64,000 bases of DNA from positions 434,001 to 498,000 of the forward strand of contig OZ244208.1 of NCBI GenBank assembly GCA_965216885.1, read 5' to 3'. Position 1 is the first letter of the stretch. The number at the start of each line of letters is the position of its first letter. This document shows, in pieces, positions 1-7,251 of the stretch. Made by a program: the position numbers and the translations under genes. Origin of the DNA: CAYNJG01 sp965216885. Its GTDB lineage: Bacteria; Planctomycetota; Planctomycetia; Pirellulales; Pirellulaceae. The notes below the pieces were generated by a model, which was not told the DNA's origin, made no database searches, and saw only the letters and a list, made by a program, of their open reading frames with translations.

Positions 1-99
1 CAACTTGAAATCGACGAGGGGGCGTGGGAGCTGTGTCGTGCCCTGGACAAGCTGGGAACTTCTCTCGTGATTGACCCGCACCGACCGCCCGTCGTCTGA
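1..99 (+). CDS. 3' end of an unidentified protein
   Basis: Frame 1 is open from the first base of the window to a TGA at 97-99 and gives 32 residues ending in HRPPVV. The start lies outside the window. The stretch is acidic to neutral with no motif that I recognise, so no function is offered. It reads in the same direction as the small genes that follow. Confidence 0.5.
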   Translation, partial: QLEIDEGAWELCRALDKLGTSLVIDPHRPPVV

Positions 100-211
100 T
101 GATTGTCCCAATATGGCTGCATGACGTAAATTGCTCAGGCGACTTCAACATCGCTTGCGGCTTCGGTCGGTTAGAATTGGATTGGAACCGACAGATGGGG
201 AGACGTTTTCG

Positions 212-805
212 ATGGTTAGCCAGGACAAAATACAAGATGCACTATGGCGGATGGCCACAGTTGCCATTGATGATTTTTTAGTTTCGCGTGAGCAGATTGT
301 TGCGGTAGCCGTCAACACTAGCGAAGACTATGCCGCGCTCGCAACATCTTTGCTTTCAAGGCACGGACTGGAGTCAGCGAAATCCGCCCACGACATCAGA
401 TTTGGTCCATCAGGAACATGGGACGGGTACGTGTATGACCGTGGCTTGCCTGAGTATGCCGCTTGTCACAACGAGATAAATGCGGAACTGGATGCTTGCT
501 ATGACTCAATGGGTTATGACTACGCGGACGTCCTAGCCCCAATTGTGTTGGAAGCTTCCGTACATACGTTGTGTCGAGTACGAGAACTGTTGGAACGCCG
601 TGGGGCGTCGAGCGTCGAAACCTACTACTGTTTGGAATTTCACGATGTGACTAGCCCCAATTGCTTCCGGGCGCAGTTGCTCGTGTCTGAACGAGTAAAT
701 ACCCCGGAAGTACATAAGGAAGTACTGAATCGACTTCACCTTGATTTGACACCTGACGCGCCGGAGCGAAGGGTCCTTGAAGAATTCGTAAACCACCGAC
801 CGTGA
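212..805 (+). CDS. Hypothetical protein, 197 aa
   Basis: The reading frame is open from 131, but the ATG at 212 is preferred because a GGGGAG ribosome-binding site sits about nine bases upstream (197-202) and the residues before it look non-coding. The protein MVSQDKIQDALWR... is soluble, acidic, and has no signal peptide or membrane segment. It has an alpha/beta look with several aromatic-rich stretches (WDGYVYDRG near residue 73). I do not recognise the family. The size and general style resemble small DUF4303/SMI1-like immunity or orphan proteins of accessory regions, but that is only an impression. The following gene (918) is also an orphan of this type, with 112 bases between them. Confidence 0.6.
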   Translation: MVSQDKIQDALWRMATVAIDDFLVSREQIVAVAVNTSEDYAALATSLLSRHGLESAKSAHDIRFGPSGTWDGYVYDRGLPEYAACHNEINAELDACYDSMGYDYADVLAPIVLEASVHTLCRVRELLERRGASSVETYYCLEFHDVTSPNCFRAQLLVSERVNTPEVHKEVLNRLHLDLTPDAPERRVLEEFVNHRP

Positions 806-917
806 GTAACCGACGCCTTTCCCAAGATCGAGGGGCGAAGTCTGATTCCGAGGGCTGGTTTTTCGGCCCTGCGAAATAGGGACGCATGCTCAAATCCTGT
901 ACGACGAGGATTGCAAT

Positions 918-1418
918 ATGAACGATTACTACGTATATACCGAGCGATTCACGATAGGTGGTGTCTATGTGCCCGCTGCCCCCAATACGCTAGATGTCAC
1001 GGTGGCGTTGGAGGCGGGCCTGTCCCATCCATCACCAGAGCAGAATGACGCGATCGAATCACTTGCGAAGCTAGAACTGAGCGAGTCAATGACGGATACG
1101 ATGCGTAAATACTACACCTACAGGTTCGAAGGGCAATTCAACATTCCGGTTTCAATTGACGCCAGCAGGATCACTGAGCATTGCTACCTAGAGGATGCAA
1201 TGGTCCCAATTCACAACGGGTCACGTCACACCTTCGTGCTTCTCGGCTTCAATTGCGACTGGGATCCTGAGTACGGTACGTCAATGTTTCTAGTTGATGG
1301 CGTCATTGAGTGGTACGGCCGATTTGGAGTTGACATTTTCATGGGAGGGAGGTGGCTGGAGATGCTTCGCGATGACGGTGACCGGATTATTGACGCTGTT
1401 CGAAGGCTTCAGAAATGA
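918..1418 (+). CDS. Hypothetical protein with DWDPEYG motif (DUF6985/immunity-like)
   Basis: A 166-residue soluble protein. GAGGA at 906-910 is a well-placed ribosome-binding site for the ATG at 918. Residues 85-130 contain a pattern (ITEHCYLEDAMVPIH..., then DWDPEYG at 114-120 followed by a hydrophobic strand and VDG) that resembles the conserved core of the DUF6985 / Imm-type small proteins often found next to polymorphic toxins or as orphan immunity genes. The family assignment is from memory of the motif and is not certain. There is no signal peptide. No toxin gene is visible nearby, so if it is an immunity protein it is an orphan or its partner lies left of the window. Confidence 0.6.
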   Translation: MNDYYVYTERFTIGGVYVPAAPNTLDVTVALEAGLSHPSPEQNDAIESLAKLELSESMTDTMRKYYTYRFEGQFNIPVSIDASRITEHCYLEDAMVPIHNGSRHTFVLLGFNCDWDPEYGTSMFLVDGVIEWYGRFGVDIFMGGRWLEMLRDDGDRIIDAVRRLQK

Positions 1419-1694
1419 CACATTGCTGGCGCAATGGGATACTGCACGAAAACTGTGGCGTAGCCCCCGGCCTTTCGGGTCCTCCGCCGACTTCGACGCG
1501 ACGGATGCCCACCCCGAAGGAAGTCGATAAACCAAACTCGTTCTTTCGTTCACCTTAACTTTCATTTTGCAAGTGAGTACCATGACACCAAGACCGGATT
1601 CACGTAGCGGGACTCGCGACCCCGTGGAAAACGATAGGCACAGAGCGATTCTTTCGCTAAAGACTTCCGAAAGTCTCCGACCCCCGGTCCAGCC

Positions 1695-1853
1695 ATGAAG
1701 AGTCAGTCCCGCAAAGTCGCAATCCCCGGGAACGTTCGGCGCGATACGATTTGCACGGCATGTCGTCGCCCGACGAAATTCATCTCGATGCGTGAGCCAG
1801 CTCGTCAGATTTGTGTTCGATGCGGGCACGTCACCGGAGAGGCGACGCGATGA
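1695..1853 (+). CDS. Small zinc-ribbon protein, 52 aa
   Basis: An ATG at 1695 opens a 52-residue frame (MKSQSRKVAI...) ending with TGA at 1851-1853. It has two CxxC knuckles, C20/C23 (CTAC) and C40/C43 (CVRC), the geometry of a small zinc ribbon. The protein is basic, so a nucleic-acid or protein-interaction role is likely, but nothing more specific can be said. Its stop codon overlaps the start of the next zinc-ribbon gene (ATGA at 1850-1853), which implies translational coupling. No strong Shine-Dalgarno sequence is visible before 1695. Confidence 0.55.
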   Translation: MKSQSRKVAIPGNVRRDTICTACRRPTKFISMREPARQICVRCGHVTGEATR

Positions 1854-2038
1854 CGCTACGCGTTGACAGTACCACTTCCGAAAAAGTGACAGCAAAACGC
1901 AAGCAGCGTCACTCAGTACCATGCCCCGCTTGCGGTCACGAAGACACTCGCGTCGTCACTACTCGCCGCTTTGAGTGTTCTGTCGTTCGGCACCGTCGAT
2001 GTCAGAATTGTGGCCGTGATACGAACACGGGAGAATAA
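1850..2038 (+). CDS. Small NrdR-type zinc-ribbon protein, 62 aa
   Basis: Starts at the ATG of the ATGA overlap with the preceding gene and ends with TAA at 2036-2038. After a basic 20-residue leader it carries C25-PAC28 ... HEDTRVV ... RHRRC51-QNC54, ending TNTGE. This closely follows the N-terminal zinc ribbon of NrdR (CPxC, DTRV, RRRRC, CxxCG, TTxE), but the ATP-cone domain that makes NrdR a ribonucleotide-reductase repressor is absent. It is therefore a free-standing NrdR-like ribbon, perhaps a phage or plasmid DNA/RNA-binding protein. Its stop codon lies inside a Shine-Dalgarno/start cassette that is repeated at 2296-2310. Confidence 0.65.
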   Translation: MTLRVDSTTSEKVTAKRKQRHSVPCPACGHEDTRVVTTRRFECSVVRHRRCQNCGRDTNTGE

Positions 2039-2043
2039 TCATG
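2029..2043 (+). promoter_or_regulatory. Stop/SD/start cassette, copy 1
   Basis: The 15 bases GGGAGAATAATCATG hold, in order, a Shine-Dalgarno core (GGGAG), the TAA stop of the zinc-ribbon gene at 2036-2038, and the ATG of the next small gene at 2041. An identical 15-mer occurs at 2296-2310 with the same arrangement. The preceding proteins both end in Gly-Glu or Leu-Gly-Glu because the cassette is read through in frame. Confidence 0.7.
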
Positions 2044-2136
2044 GCGGGAGCACTGTCAAAAGGCGACAGCTCGACTGTCGACGAAATCGCGGTCGCGGAC
2101 TTGCCATCAGGCATGTTTGCCTCAGAAAACGGCTGA
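2041..2136 (+). CDS. Small hypothetical protein, 31 aa
   Basis: The ATG at 2041 is placed ideally behind the GGGAG of the repeated cassette. The frame gives 31 residues (MAGALSKGDSSTVDE...) and stops at 2134-2136. It is small, acidic and unrecognised. Either it is a real micro-protein, or a frameshift separates it from the 62-residue frame at 2117-2305, which overlaps its last 20 bases and runs up to the second copy of the cassette. Confidence 0.4.
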   Translation: MAGALSKGDSSTVDEIAVADLPSGMFASENG

Positions 2137-2305
2137 CAAACAGGCACCCACTGACGCATTCGATATCGGCGACGACGTTAACATCAACCTCGCGACCCAA
2201 GCCGCCACCAGGGCACCGGTAGGTGGCGACGTTGTGCGCGGCGGAGTGTGTGCCGAGGCATCCTTGGCAAATGCACCAACCGTTGACTTTCGATTGGGAG
2301 AATAA
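2117..2305 (+). CDS. Small hypothetical protein, 62 aa (TTG start, uncertain)
   Basis: The frame opens at a TTG (2117) and ends with the TAA at 2303-2305 inside the second GGGAG-TAA-ATG cassette. The residues (KTADKQAPTDAFDIGDDVN...) have a protein-like composition and end in RLGE, as the zinc-ribbon gene ends in TGE before the first cassette. There is no Shine-Dalgarno sequence at 2117. It could be expressed by re-initiation from, or frameshifting out of, the 31-residue frame at 2041. No family is recognised. Confidence 0.35.
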   Translation: MPQKTADKQAPTDAFDIGDDVNINLATQAATRAPVGGDVVRGGVCAEASLANAPTVDFRLGE

Positions 2306-2310
2306 TCATG
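2296..2310 (+). promoter_or_regulatory. Stop/SD/start cassette, copy 2
   Basis: Identical to 2029-2043: GGGAG, then the in-frame TAA of the upstream reading frame at 2303-2305, then the ATG at 2308. The repetition suggests that this cluster grew by duplication around the cassette, or that the cassette is a selected re-initiation signal. Confidence 0.65.
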
Positions 2311-2544
2311 ACCAAAAGAGATTCAGACATCGTCGCGGTTAAACGCGCTGTGGCAGCAGCTAACGCTCGCGGTGCCACAACGATGAAGCTTCACTACTCG
2401 GTGGCCAATACGGTCACCCAGTTTTCGACCTTGATACCGGCCGAAAGCGTCACAGCGTTCGACGCGATGGACCCACAGACAATGCATCGCAAGACGGTTG
2501 ACGTTCTGGTCGCCGATGTCGAAGCCGCAATCGCCACTCTGTAA
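2308..2544 (+). CDS. Small hypothetical protein, 78 aa
   Basis: The ATG at 2308 follows the GGGAG of the repeated cassette by the optimal distance. The 78-residue product (MTKRDSDIVAVKRAVAAAN...) is Ala-rich and has no membrane segment or cysteine pairs. I do not recognise it. It is the last gene of the small-gene run that starts at 1695 and is followed after 35 bases by a terminator-like hairpin (2580-2621). Confidence 0.6.
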   Translation: MTKRDSDIVAVKRAVAAANARGATTMKLHYSVANTVTQFSTLIPAESVTAFDAMDPQTMHRKTVDVLVADVEAAIATL

Positions 2545-2579
2545 AACACAAGCCCCTCATCCTGAGGTTTGTGGTTCCG

Positions 2580-2621
2580 GCCCGTCACGGTTCATGCTCC
2601 CGTGGCGGGCTTTATTGTTTT
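2580..2621 (+). terminator. Rho-independent terminator
   Basis: GCCCGTCACGG (2580-2590) pairs with CCGTGGCGGGC (2600-2610) through a nine-base loop with one G-T wobble. The T-rich TTTATTGTTTT (2611-2621) follows. It ends the small-gene run on the plus strand. The stop codon of the converging minus-strand NTPase gene (2592) lies within it. Confidence 0.75.
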
Positions 2622-3911
2622 GGTTAGGCTGGCGACGAACCTCGCACTTGCTTGCATGTCCGTAAGCGGCGACGTAAGTGAAAAGGCATTTTCGGCAATC
2701 TGCCTGTTTTGTTGCAGCAGTCGCACTTGTCGCTGATAGTCTTCTGAGTTTTGGTGTGGTGGTGAGAATGTCTCTCTCAGTATTACCGAATAACACGCTT
2801 GCAAATCATTGCCATACGTACCGTCGAAGACTCCGCGACTCCTTAGCTCATGTTCCGGGTTGTTCTTTACAGCATCACGAACGCTTGCATCAGCGGCTTC
2901 AATCATTATGCGGCACGTGAGGTGAAGGAGTGTCATTGGGTTCGCTTGTGCATGAGGAATGGCGAGAGAGCAGAGTTGCGATCTCACCACTGCCTTGGAT
3001 TTCTGCCGAGCGTTAATCTCAAACGCTTCACACAATTGATTGAATACATGTTGGTTAACCGCAAGGGCAGAAGGATCAAGCGCCGTCATGATGCCTCCAC
3101 CAATTTGGTCCGAGTGCAGATGGGAGACATCGAAACCCGCTCTTGGCAATTTCAGCGGCAAGTCAAGAAAACGCCGCAGGTAGTCTTTCGCCTGAAACTC
3201 AGAGCCGTACGTCGCTCTGACCACAGAACAGATTGCCGGCTGGTCAATCGCGAGAATGAATACGACTTGTGGTACGTCAAAAACGTGCTTTATTCGTTCA
3301 AGCAGTTGGAGCGCATAAGTGGGGCGACACCGGTCCAGTTCGTCAACAAATATCACAACGTTGCCTTCATGGGAGCCAGCCAAGTCGGCAATACATTGCC
3401 GTAGCTTGCGCTGCGCGTCTCGAGCGCCCTTGTAGTCGCTGACATATTGCTTTGAAACGGAATCGACGAAGTCCGAAACACCTCCCTCGATTACCGCGTC
3501 GATGTCGTCTCTGACGTCAATCAATCCAGCCGTCGCCGCCTTTAATGCTGTTGTCGCACATGCTATCGCCACCTTGCCGGCAAATCGCTTTGCATTGTCG
3601 AACATGCCACTGTCGCTACCAAAGCTCTCCTCTATTGCTGTAATCAGCGCCAGCAATGGGTCATCTAGATAGTCGGACTGCCATGCGTTGAGATAAACGG
3701 ACCTTGATTTTTCGTTTAGAAGTTTCTGGTGGCACATTTTCAAGAAGGTCGTCTTACCCGTGCCCCATGGAGCATCAAGGCTTATTACCGCGGGAGCGGC
3801 TACGCACTCGGCAATCGACAAAAGGGAATTCGCGGTGGACTCCCGCCCGGGAAATGCACCCTCGAAAGGGTTTTCCTTATTGATGTCGAGTTCAGGGTCG
3901 CGAATTTCCAT
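2592..3911 (-). CDS. KAP family P-loop NTPase
   Basis: A 439-residue protein. The frame is open to 3980, but the ATG at 3911 has GGAGAAAG just upstream on the minus strand and gives a natural start, MEIRDPELDINKENPF. Walker A is APWGTGKTT (47-55) and Walker B is VVIFVDELDRC (185-195), followed by ALQLLERIKHVF and FILAIDQPA, the signature order of KAP NTPases. An Ala-rich hydrophobic stretch at 110-132 between Walker A and B matches the position where KAP proteins carry membrane insertions, though it is short. KAP NTPases are poorly characterised; several sit in mobile or defence-type islands. Neighbouring genes are also accessory, and the gene is convergent with the small-gene run. Molecular function beyond ATP hydrolysis is unknown. 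Confidence 0.85.
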   Translation of the reverse strand: MEIRDPELDINKENPFEGAFPGRESTANSLLSIAECVAAPAVISLDAPWGTGKTTFLKMCHQKLLNEKSRSVYLNAWQSDYLDDPLLALITAIEESFGSDSGMFDNAKRFAGKVAIACATTALKAATAGLIDVRDDIDAVIEGGVSDFVDSVSKQYVSDYKGARDAQRKLRQCIADLAGSHEGNVVIFVDELDRCRPTYALQLLERIKHVFDVPQVVFILAIDQPAICSVVRATYGSEFQAKDYLRRFLDLPLKLPRAGFDVSHLHSDQIGGGIMTALDPSALAVNQHVFNQLCEAFEINARQKSKAVVRSQLCSLAIPHAQANPMTLLHLTCRIMIEAADASVRDAVKNNPEHELRSRGVFDGTYGNDLQACYSVILRETFSPPHQNSEDYQRQVRLLQQNRQIAENAFSLTSPLTDMQASARFVASLTKTIKPATGA

Positions 3912-4299
3912 GTTCTTTCTCCAGTCTAAAACTGCGAGTCCGCTACAAGGCAATACGGCGGCAGCGAGAGGATGCGACACAAAAACGAGACTCGAAAGCC
4001 AATTCCCTTGACGACCCCGCTTCGATCTCTTAACTTCATCAAATCGTCCGGTGTCCGGGTGGCTTAAGAACCATCCAGACTCGACTCGAGCATTTCTGTT
4101 GCTCGGGTGACGAACCGAACTACTACACTCTGACGAGATGAAGAAATGACACAGCCCGGTGATGTGGTCTGTCGTGTTCGAAGTGTTGATCCGCGTTGGC
4201 GGGGAGTGACGACCGGCGGGGGCGGGGTAGTAGCCGTCTTCTTAAGCTGCAGCGCCGGGCTTTGTCATGCGCCGAGTTTCATCGGCGAAAGGTCTAACC
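3912..4299. other. Divergent intergenic region between KAP NTPase and HTH operon
   Basis: 388 bases with no convincing gene; short frames here (such as 4146-4376) lack ribosome-binding sites and recognisable products. It must hold promoters for both divergent transcripts. An imperfect inverted repeat at 4084-4108 is listed separately. Confidence 0.5.
4084..4108. promoter_or_regulatory. Inverted repeat in divergent promoter region
   Basis: ACTCGAGCA (4084-4092) and TGCTCGGGT (4100-4108) form a nine-base dyad with one mismatch around a seven-base centre. Its place between two divergent genes, one of which encodes an HTH protein, makes it a candidate operator. No T-tract follows, so it is not an intrinsic terminator. 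Confidence 0.35.
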
Positions 4300-5289
4300 A
4301 TGGAGACTCAAACTCCACGCCCCTTCGTGCGCGAGGGCGAGAAACGGCGTTCTTGGGAGCGTCGCACGTTACGTAGTGCGGTCTTACCGCACATTTCTGG
4401 AACCCGGCCGGCGACGTTGAAAGCGTTGATTGGCCTCATTGATGAGTATTGCCAGCTCAGGGACGGCCAGTGCTGGGCGTCACAGCAGCGTCTGGCGGAA
4501 GAACTCGGATTGTCCACGACGACTGTCAGACGCTCGCTCAAGGCTCTCCAGCAGCTCGGTGTACTGACATCGGAGAGGAAGAGCCGCGGCGGCCGCATGA
4601 CCGTCAACCACTATCGGCTCGTGTGGAGAGAGTTGGCTCTGCTGGTCGAACAGCCTGAGCAACCCGCAACTCCATCAACCGTCCAAGATGCACCAATCAA
4701 CCGTTCACCGTGCTTGGAACAAGTGACCATGGTGGCGGCATCAACCGTCCATGGTGAACGACAAGAAGAGATTGAGAAGAAACAAGAGACCACAACGACT
4801 CTATTGGCGTCCATCGTGGACAGGCTTGAGCAGTTGTTGTCGTCTTTGGCTGAAAGACTTTCTGGCGGGTTATCAGTTAACCCGCCGGAAAACCTGCTAA
4901 TAGCACCGGCATGGAGACGCCTCGAGCGTGCTATTTCGTCGAAAGGCGTGAAGTACGCGTCTCGAGCCACTCAAGCGTGCCGCGAGCGTGGAGAGTCGCC
5001 TGACGACGTTCTGGCATTGGTTCAATCGTCCACGGCGAAAACAATCGACCTCGCAAATCGCCTGTTGCACGGCACCGCGTTGCCTGAGCCCACTACGGCC
5101 GCGAAGGCCAAACCGAAGACGGCCACGGACCTTTGGGAGGACTTCTGTTCTTGGTGCTCAAAGAAAGGCCTCGATCGCTTCGCTGAGATTCCCCGTTTCG
5201 AAACAGTGTTGAAACGCCACGGGCTGGAAATGCCCGAATGGCTCGCCGGTGATACGTCCCACGTAATTGGAATGGAGGTGGCATCATGA
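4300..5289 (+). CDS. Helix-turn-helix protein, replication-initiator-like, 329 aa
   Basis: The ATG at 4300 (METQTPRPFVREGEK...) is preferred over upstream codons because GAAAGG (4287-4292) precedes it. Residues about 30-105 form a winged-helix HTH: a region beginning LKALIGLIDEYC, then QQRLAEELGLSTTTVRRSL, then LGVLTSERK and a wing. This is the HTH_36 type found in plasmid replication initiators and phage proteins. The middle is poorly structured and Ser/Gln/Glu-rich. The C-terminus has a Trp-rich module (LWEDFCSWCSKKGLDRF). It begins an operon whose members overlap by four bases (ATGA at 5286-5289 and 5675-5678). A role in replication or control of an integrated element is inferred, not shown. 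Confidence 0.7.
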   Translation: METQTPRPFVREGEKRRSWERRTLRSAVLPHISGTRPATLKALIGLIDEYCQLRDGQCWASQQRLAEELGLSTTTVRRSLKALQQLGVLTSERKSRGGRMTVNHYRLVWRELALLVEQPEQPATPSTVQDAPINRSPCLEQVTMVAASTVHGERQEEIEKKQETTTTLLASIVDRLEQLLSSLAERLSGGLSVNPPENLLIAPAWRRLERAISSKGVKYASRATQACRERGESPDDVLALVQSSTAKTIDLANRLLHGTALPEPTTAAKAKPKTATDLWEDFCSWCSKKGLDRFAEIPRFETVLKRHGLEMPEWLAGDTSHVIGMEVAS

Positions 5290-5678
5290 GTCGTCCTCCA
5301 ATTCTCCCACTGTCCAATGAATCGGATCTCATCCTCCCAGTTGAGGAACAGCGGCAAGTGTTGCTAGCCATGCTTGGAACGTTCAAGCGACTGATGCGAA
5401 ACCAGCGGGCGGCAGAAGCTCTCCGAATCCTTCGCCTTGCCGTCGTCTACGCGATCTGGTGGCGTAGCGGAGTCCTGCCCGACAAGTTCGCCATCGACTT
5501 GGCGAAGATCGCACAGACGCTTCGCACTCGCGGCCAGATTGGCCAGCAAGCGTTTAAGCAGTTAAGGCGGCTGCACAACATGGTTGAGGATGGGTCCTCG
5601 GTGTCACCTCGGCAGCTCGACGATATTTATCAGGCTGCGTTGGCACTTGTTCCTGCTGCCGAGGAGGTGCCGGCATGA
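5286..5678 (+). CDS. Hypothetical protein, 130 aa, in HTH operon
   Basis: Start and stop overlap both neighbours by ATGA, so it is translationally coupled inside the 4300-5980 operon. The 130-residue product (MSRPPILPLSNESD...) is predicted mostly helical, with Arg/Leu-rich amphipathic stretches (residues 25-60) and no cysteine motif or membrane segment. I do not recognise a family. The operon context suggests a partner of the HTH protein. Confidence 0.6.
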   Translation: MSRPPILPLSNESDLILPVEEQRQVLLAMLGTFKRLMRNQRAAEALRILRLAVVYAIWWRSGVLPDKFAIDLAKIAQTLRTRGQIGQQAFKQLRRLHNMVEDGSSVSPRQLDDIYQAALALVPAAEEVPA

Positions 5679-5980
5679 GAATCCACGCATATAGAACGCT
5701 TGCTCGTCTTGCGTTGGCCTGCGGTGACGTTCATCTCGCTGGGACAATCTCACGGCTGGCACTTGAGCGAATTCTCAAAGACGGTGGAGTGAAACGCCAC
5801 TCGGTCTACGAGTCGCTGACACAGTTGCGATCAGACGGCGTCCTGTCCGTTTGTGAGTGGAGGCGACTTAAAAATTCCTACGGCAAGCTCAGTGCTGCGT
5901 GCCACTGTCGCGACATCCATCGGGATTCGGTGGTGAAGGCGATGCGAGTGACAAGGGAGTTGCGGGCGTTGATCCAGTAG
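5675..5980 (+). CDS. Hypothetical protein, 101 aa, in HTH operon
   Basis: The last gene of the overlapping three-gene operon. The 101-residue protein (MRIHAYRTLARLALACGDV...) is basic and helical, and residues 35-70 (VKRHSVYESLTQLRSDGVL) have the look of a winged-helix segment, which would make it a second small DNA-binding protein. This is a reading of the pattern and not a family match. A strong GC hairpin lies 14 bases after its stop. Confidence 0.55.
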   Translation: MRIHAYRTLARLALACGDVHLAGTISRLALERILKDGGVKRHSVYESLTQLRSDGVLSVCEWRRLKNSYGKLSAACHCRDIHRDSVVKAMRVTRELRALIQ

Positions 5981-5994
5981 TGCATGAAACGGAT

Positions 5995-6023
5995 GGGGCG
6001 CCGCTGCTGTCTGGCGGCGTCCC
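5995..6023 (+). terminator. GC-rich hairpin after the HTH operon
   Basis: GGGGCGCCGC (5995-6004) pairs with GCGGCGTCCC (6014-6023) with one wobble and a nine-base loop. Only TT follows, so it is not a classic intrinsic terminator. Its position just after the operon end makes a termination or mRNA-stability role plausible. Confidence 0.4.
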
Positions 6024-6138
6024 TTCCACATCCGCATACGCATGTCGGAGATCTCTCCAACTCGCTGCTTCCGAATCTTTGGCCTATCCGACGTACTCGG
6101 CTATGGTATTGCTACCAGCACCGACATGCGAGGCAATA

Positions 6139-6819
6139 ATGATCAACTCTGTGAAGGCACTCTTACTTGTAACGGCGTTCTCATTGCCAGGGCTAACAGC
6201 TACGACGTACTCTATCGTTGAGAATGACGAGATGCCGGGCGATTGGAGCTTGGACGGAGGGACGTTCACGACCAATGGATTTGTTGGCACCGTAAACGGT
6301 ACTGACTTCAAGGAAGTCATCACGGACTGGTCTATCGAGATGACTTCCGTCTTTGATTCCTATGTATTCACTCCCGCGAACAGCGGTCTTGAAGTCACTG
6401 CTCGTGGCCAGGAAACGGTTGTGGAAATTGAATCGGACCGAATTTTACTTCCTTTTCGTGACGGCGATACGATTACCCTCACCTCAGACGGAGGGCAGGC
6501 CATAGTTTGGGAGGCCCCCAAGATCGGAGGAAATATGGAGGGCATATTCATCACTGGGTACTTTGTAAGGTTACGGGATCGGGGCCGGTGGAGCCAAGAT
6601 TTTGGGGGTGAATGCTATCGGGGCTTTCCAACACCGTGCGATTTCCCCGAAGGTTTGGTTATTGCTGTGCCTGAACCTGCGGCACTGGGACTGCTCTTGG
6701 CGGGAAGCTTTGTCGCGACCAGTCTTAGGAAGCGGCGGGGTGTCGCCCGCCTTGCGGAAAGTTCCAAACTTCGGGCAGGTCGCAAGCAGTCTGCATCAGT
6801 TGGCGATGGAGCTGGGTGA
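6139..6819 (+). CDS. PEP-CTERM sorting domain protein (secreted), 226 aa
   Basis: The ATG at 6139 begins a clear signal peptide (MINSVKALLLVTAFSLPGLTA). The frame runs open 80 codons further upstream, but that part overlaps the preceding gene and is not protein-like. The mature part is acidic and beta-rich. Near residue 178 comes the sorting signal: VPEPAALGLLLAGSFVA, a hydrophobic segment, then LRKRRG. An unusual tail of about 25 residues follows the basic cluster. PEP-CTERM proteins are exported and handled by an exosortase at the envelope, usually in exopolysaccharide-forming bacteria; no exosortase gene is in this window. The mature domain is not recognised. It is the first of three neighbouring PEP-CTERM genes. 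Confidence 0.75.
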   Translation: MINSVKALLLVTAFSLPGLTATTYSIVENDEMPGDWSLDGGTFTTNGFVGTVNGTDFKEVITDWSIEMTSVFDSYVFTPANSGLEVTARGQETVVEIESDRILLPFRDGDTITLTSDGGQAIVWEAPKIGGNMEGIFITGYFVRLRDRGRWSQDFGGECYRGFPTPCDFPEGLVIAVPEPAALGLLLAGSFVATSLRKRRGVARLAESSKLRAGRKQSASVGDGAG

Positions 6820-6863
6820 GGTGCCTGATGGGTGAGAGGGTATATACCCTTTCACGCAGCCTT

Positions 6864-6961
6864 TCGTGGGTTTTCGTGGTGCTTACGAACGATGTGTTTC
6901 AGCGAGTTTATCGGTATAGAAATCTCGCTGTTCGGACCTCGTGTCCGCGGGCCTTGTCTTT
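6864..6961. repeat. 98-bp interspersed repeat, copy A
   Basis: Aligns without gaps to 8569-8666 with 79 of 98 positions identical (my hand count). Both copies begin TCGTGGG and share CTCGCTGTTC and TGTCCGCGGGCC exactly. Both lie shortly after PEP-CTERM genes (45 and 4 bases past the stop). No gene is supported in 6820-7251 besides this element; an imperfect hairpin at 7006-7045 (TAGACC...GGTCTA arms) is also present there. Confidence 0.7.
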
Positions 6962-7251
6962 TTGGTGGAGCAGAAAGTTTCGGTTGTTGTGGTGCCAAAC
7001 GCCGTTAGACCTTGGGTGTCATCCTCTGTCATACCCAACGGTCTAGCCTTGTATCGCCGCCGTTTGGGCGACTTCCCTTTCACATCCGTCTGGCTGTCTC
7101 GGCTATGTGACCGGCAAGTTTCTCATTCGTCGGACGTCCTACAGCTGCTTGCTCAATCGCTTCGCCAATTCGTTGCGATATTCGAAAGGGACAGCTAGGC
7201 TGCTGGCAATGTAACGGGCTCCTACAGACGACGGCACCGAGGTCGAATTCA

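Noticed and set aside
851..870. Terminator after the 197-residue protein
   Set aside because: AGGGC/GCCCT is only a five-base stem with a ten-base loop and lacks a following T-tract.
1290..1922. A 210-codon open frame on the minus strand
   Set aside because: It overlaps the 3' end of the immunity-like gene and the first zinc-ribbon gene on the other strand, has no ribosome-binding site, and its translation is Ser/Arg/Pro-rich without any motif. The length is explained by the codon use of the opposite strand.
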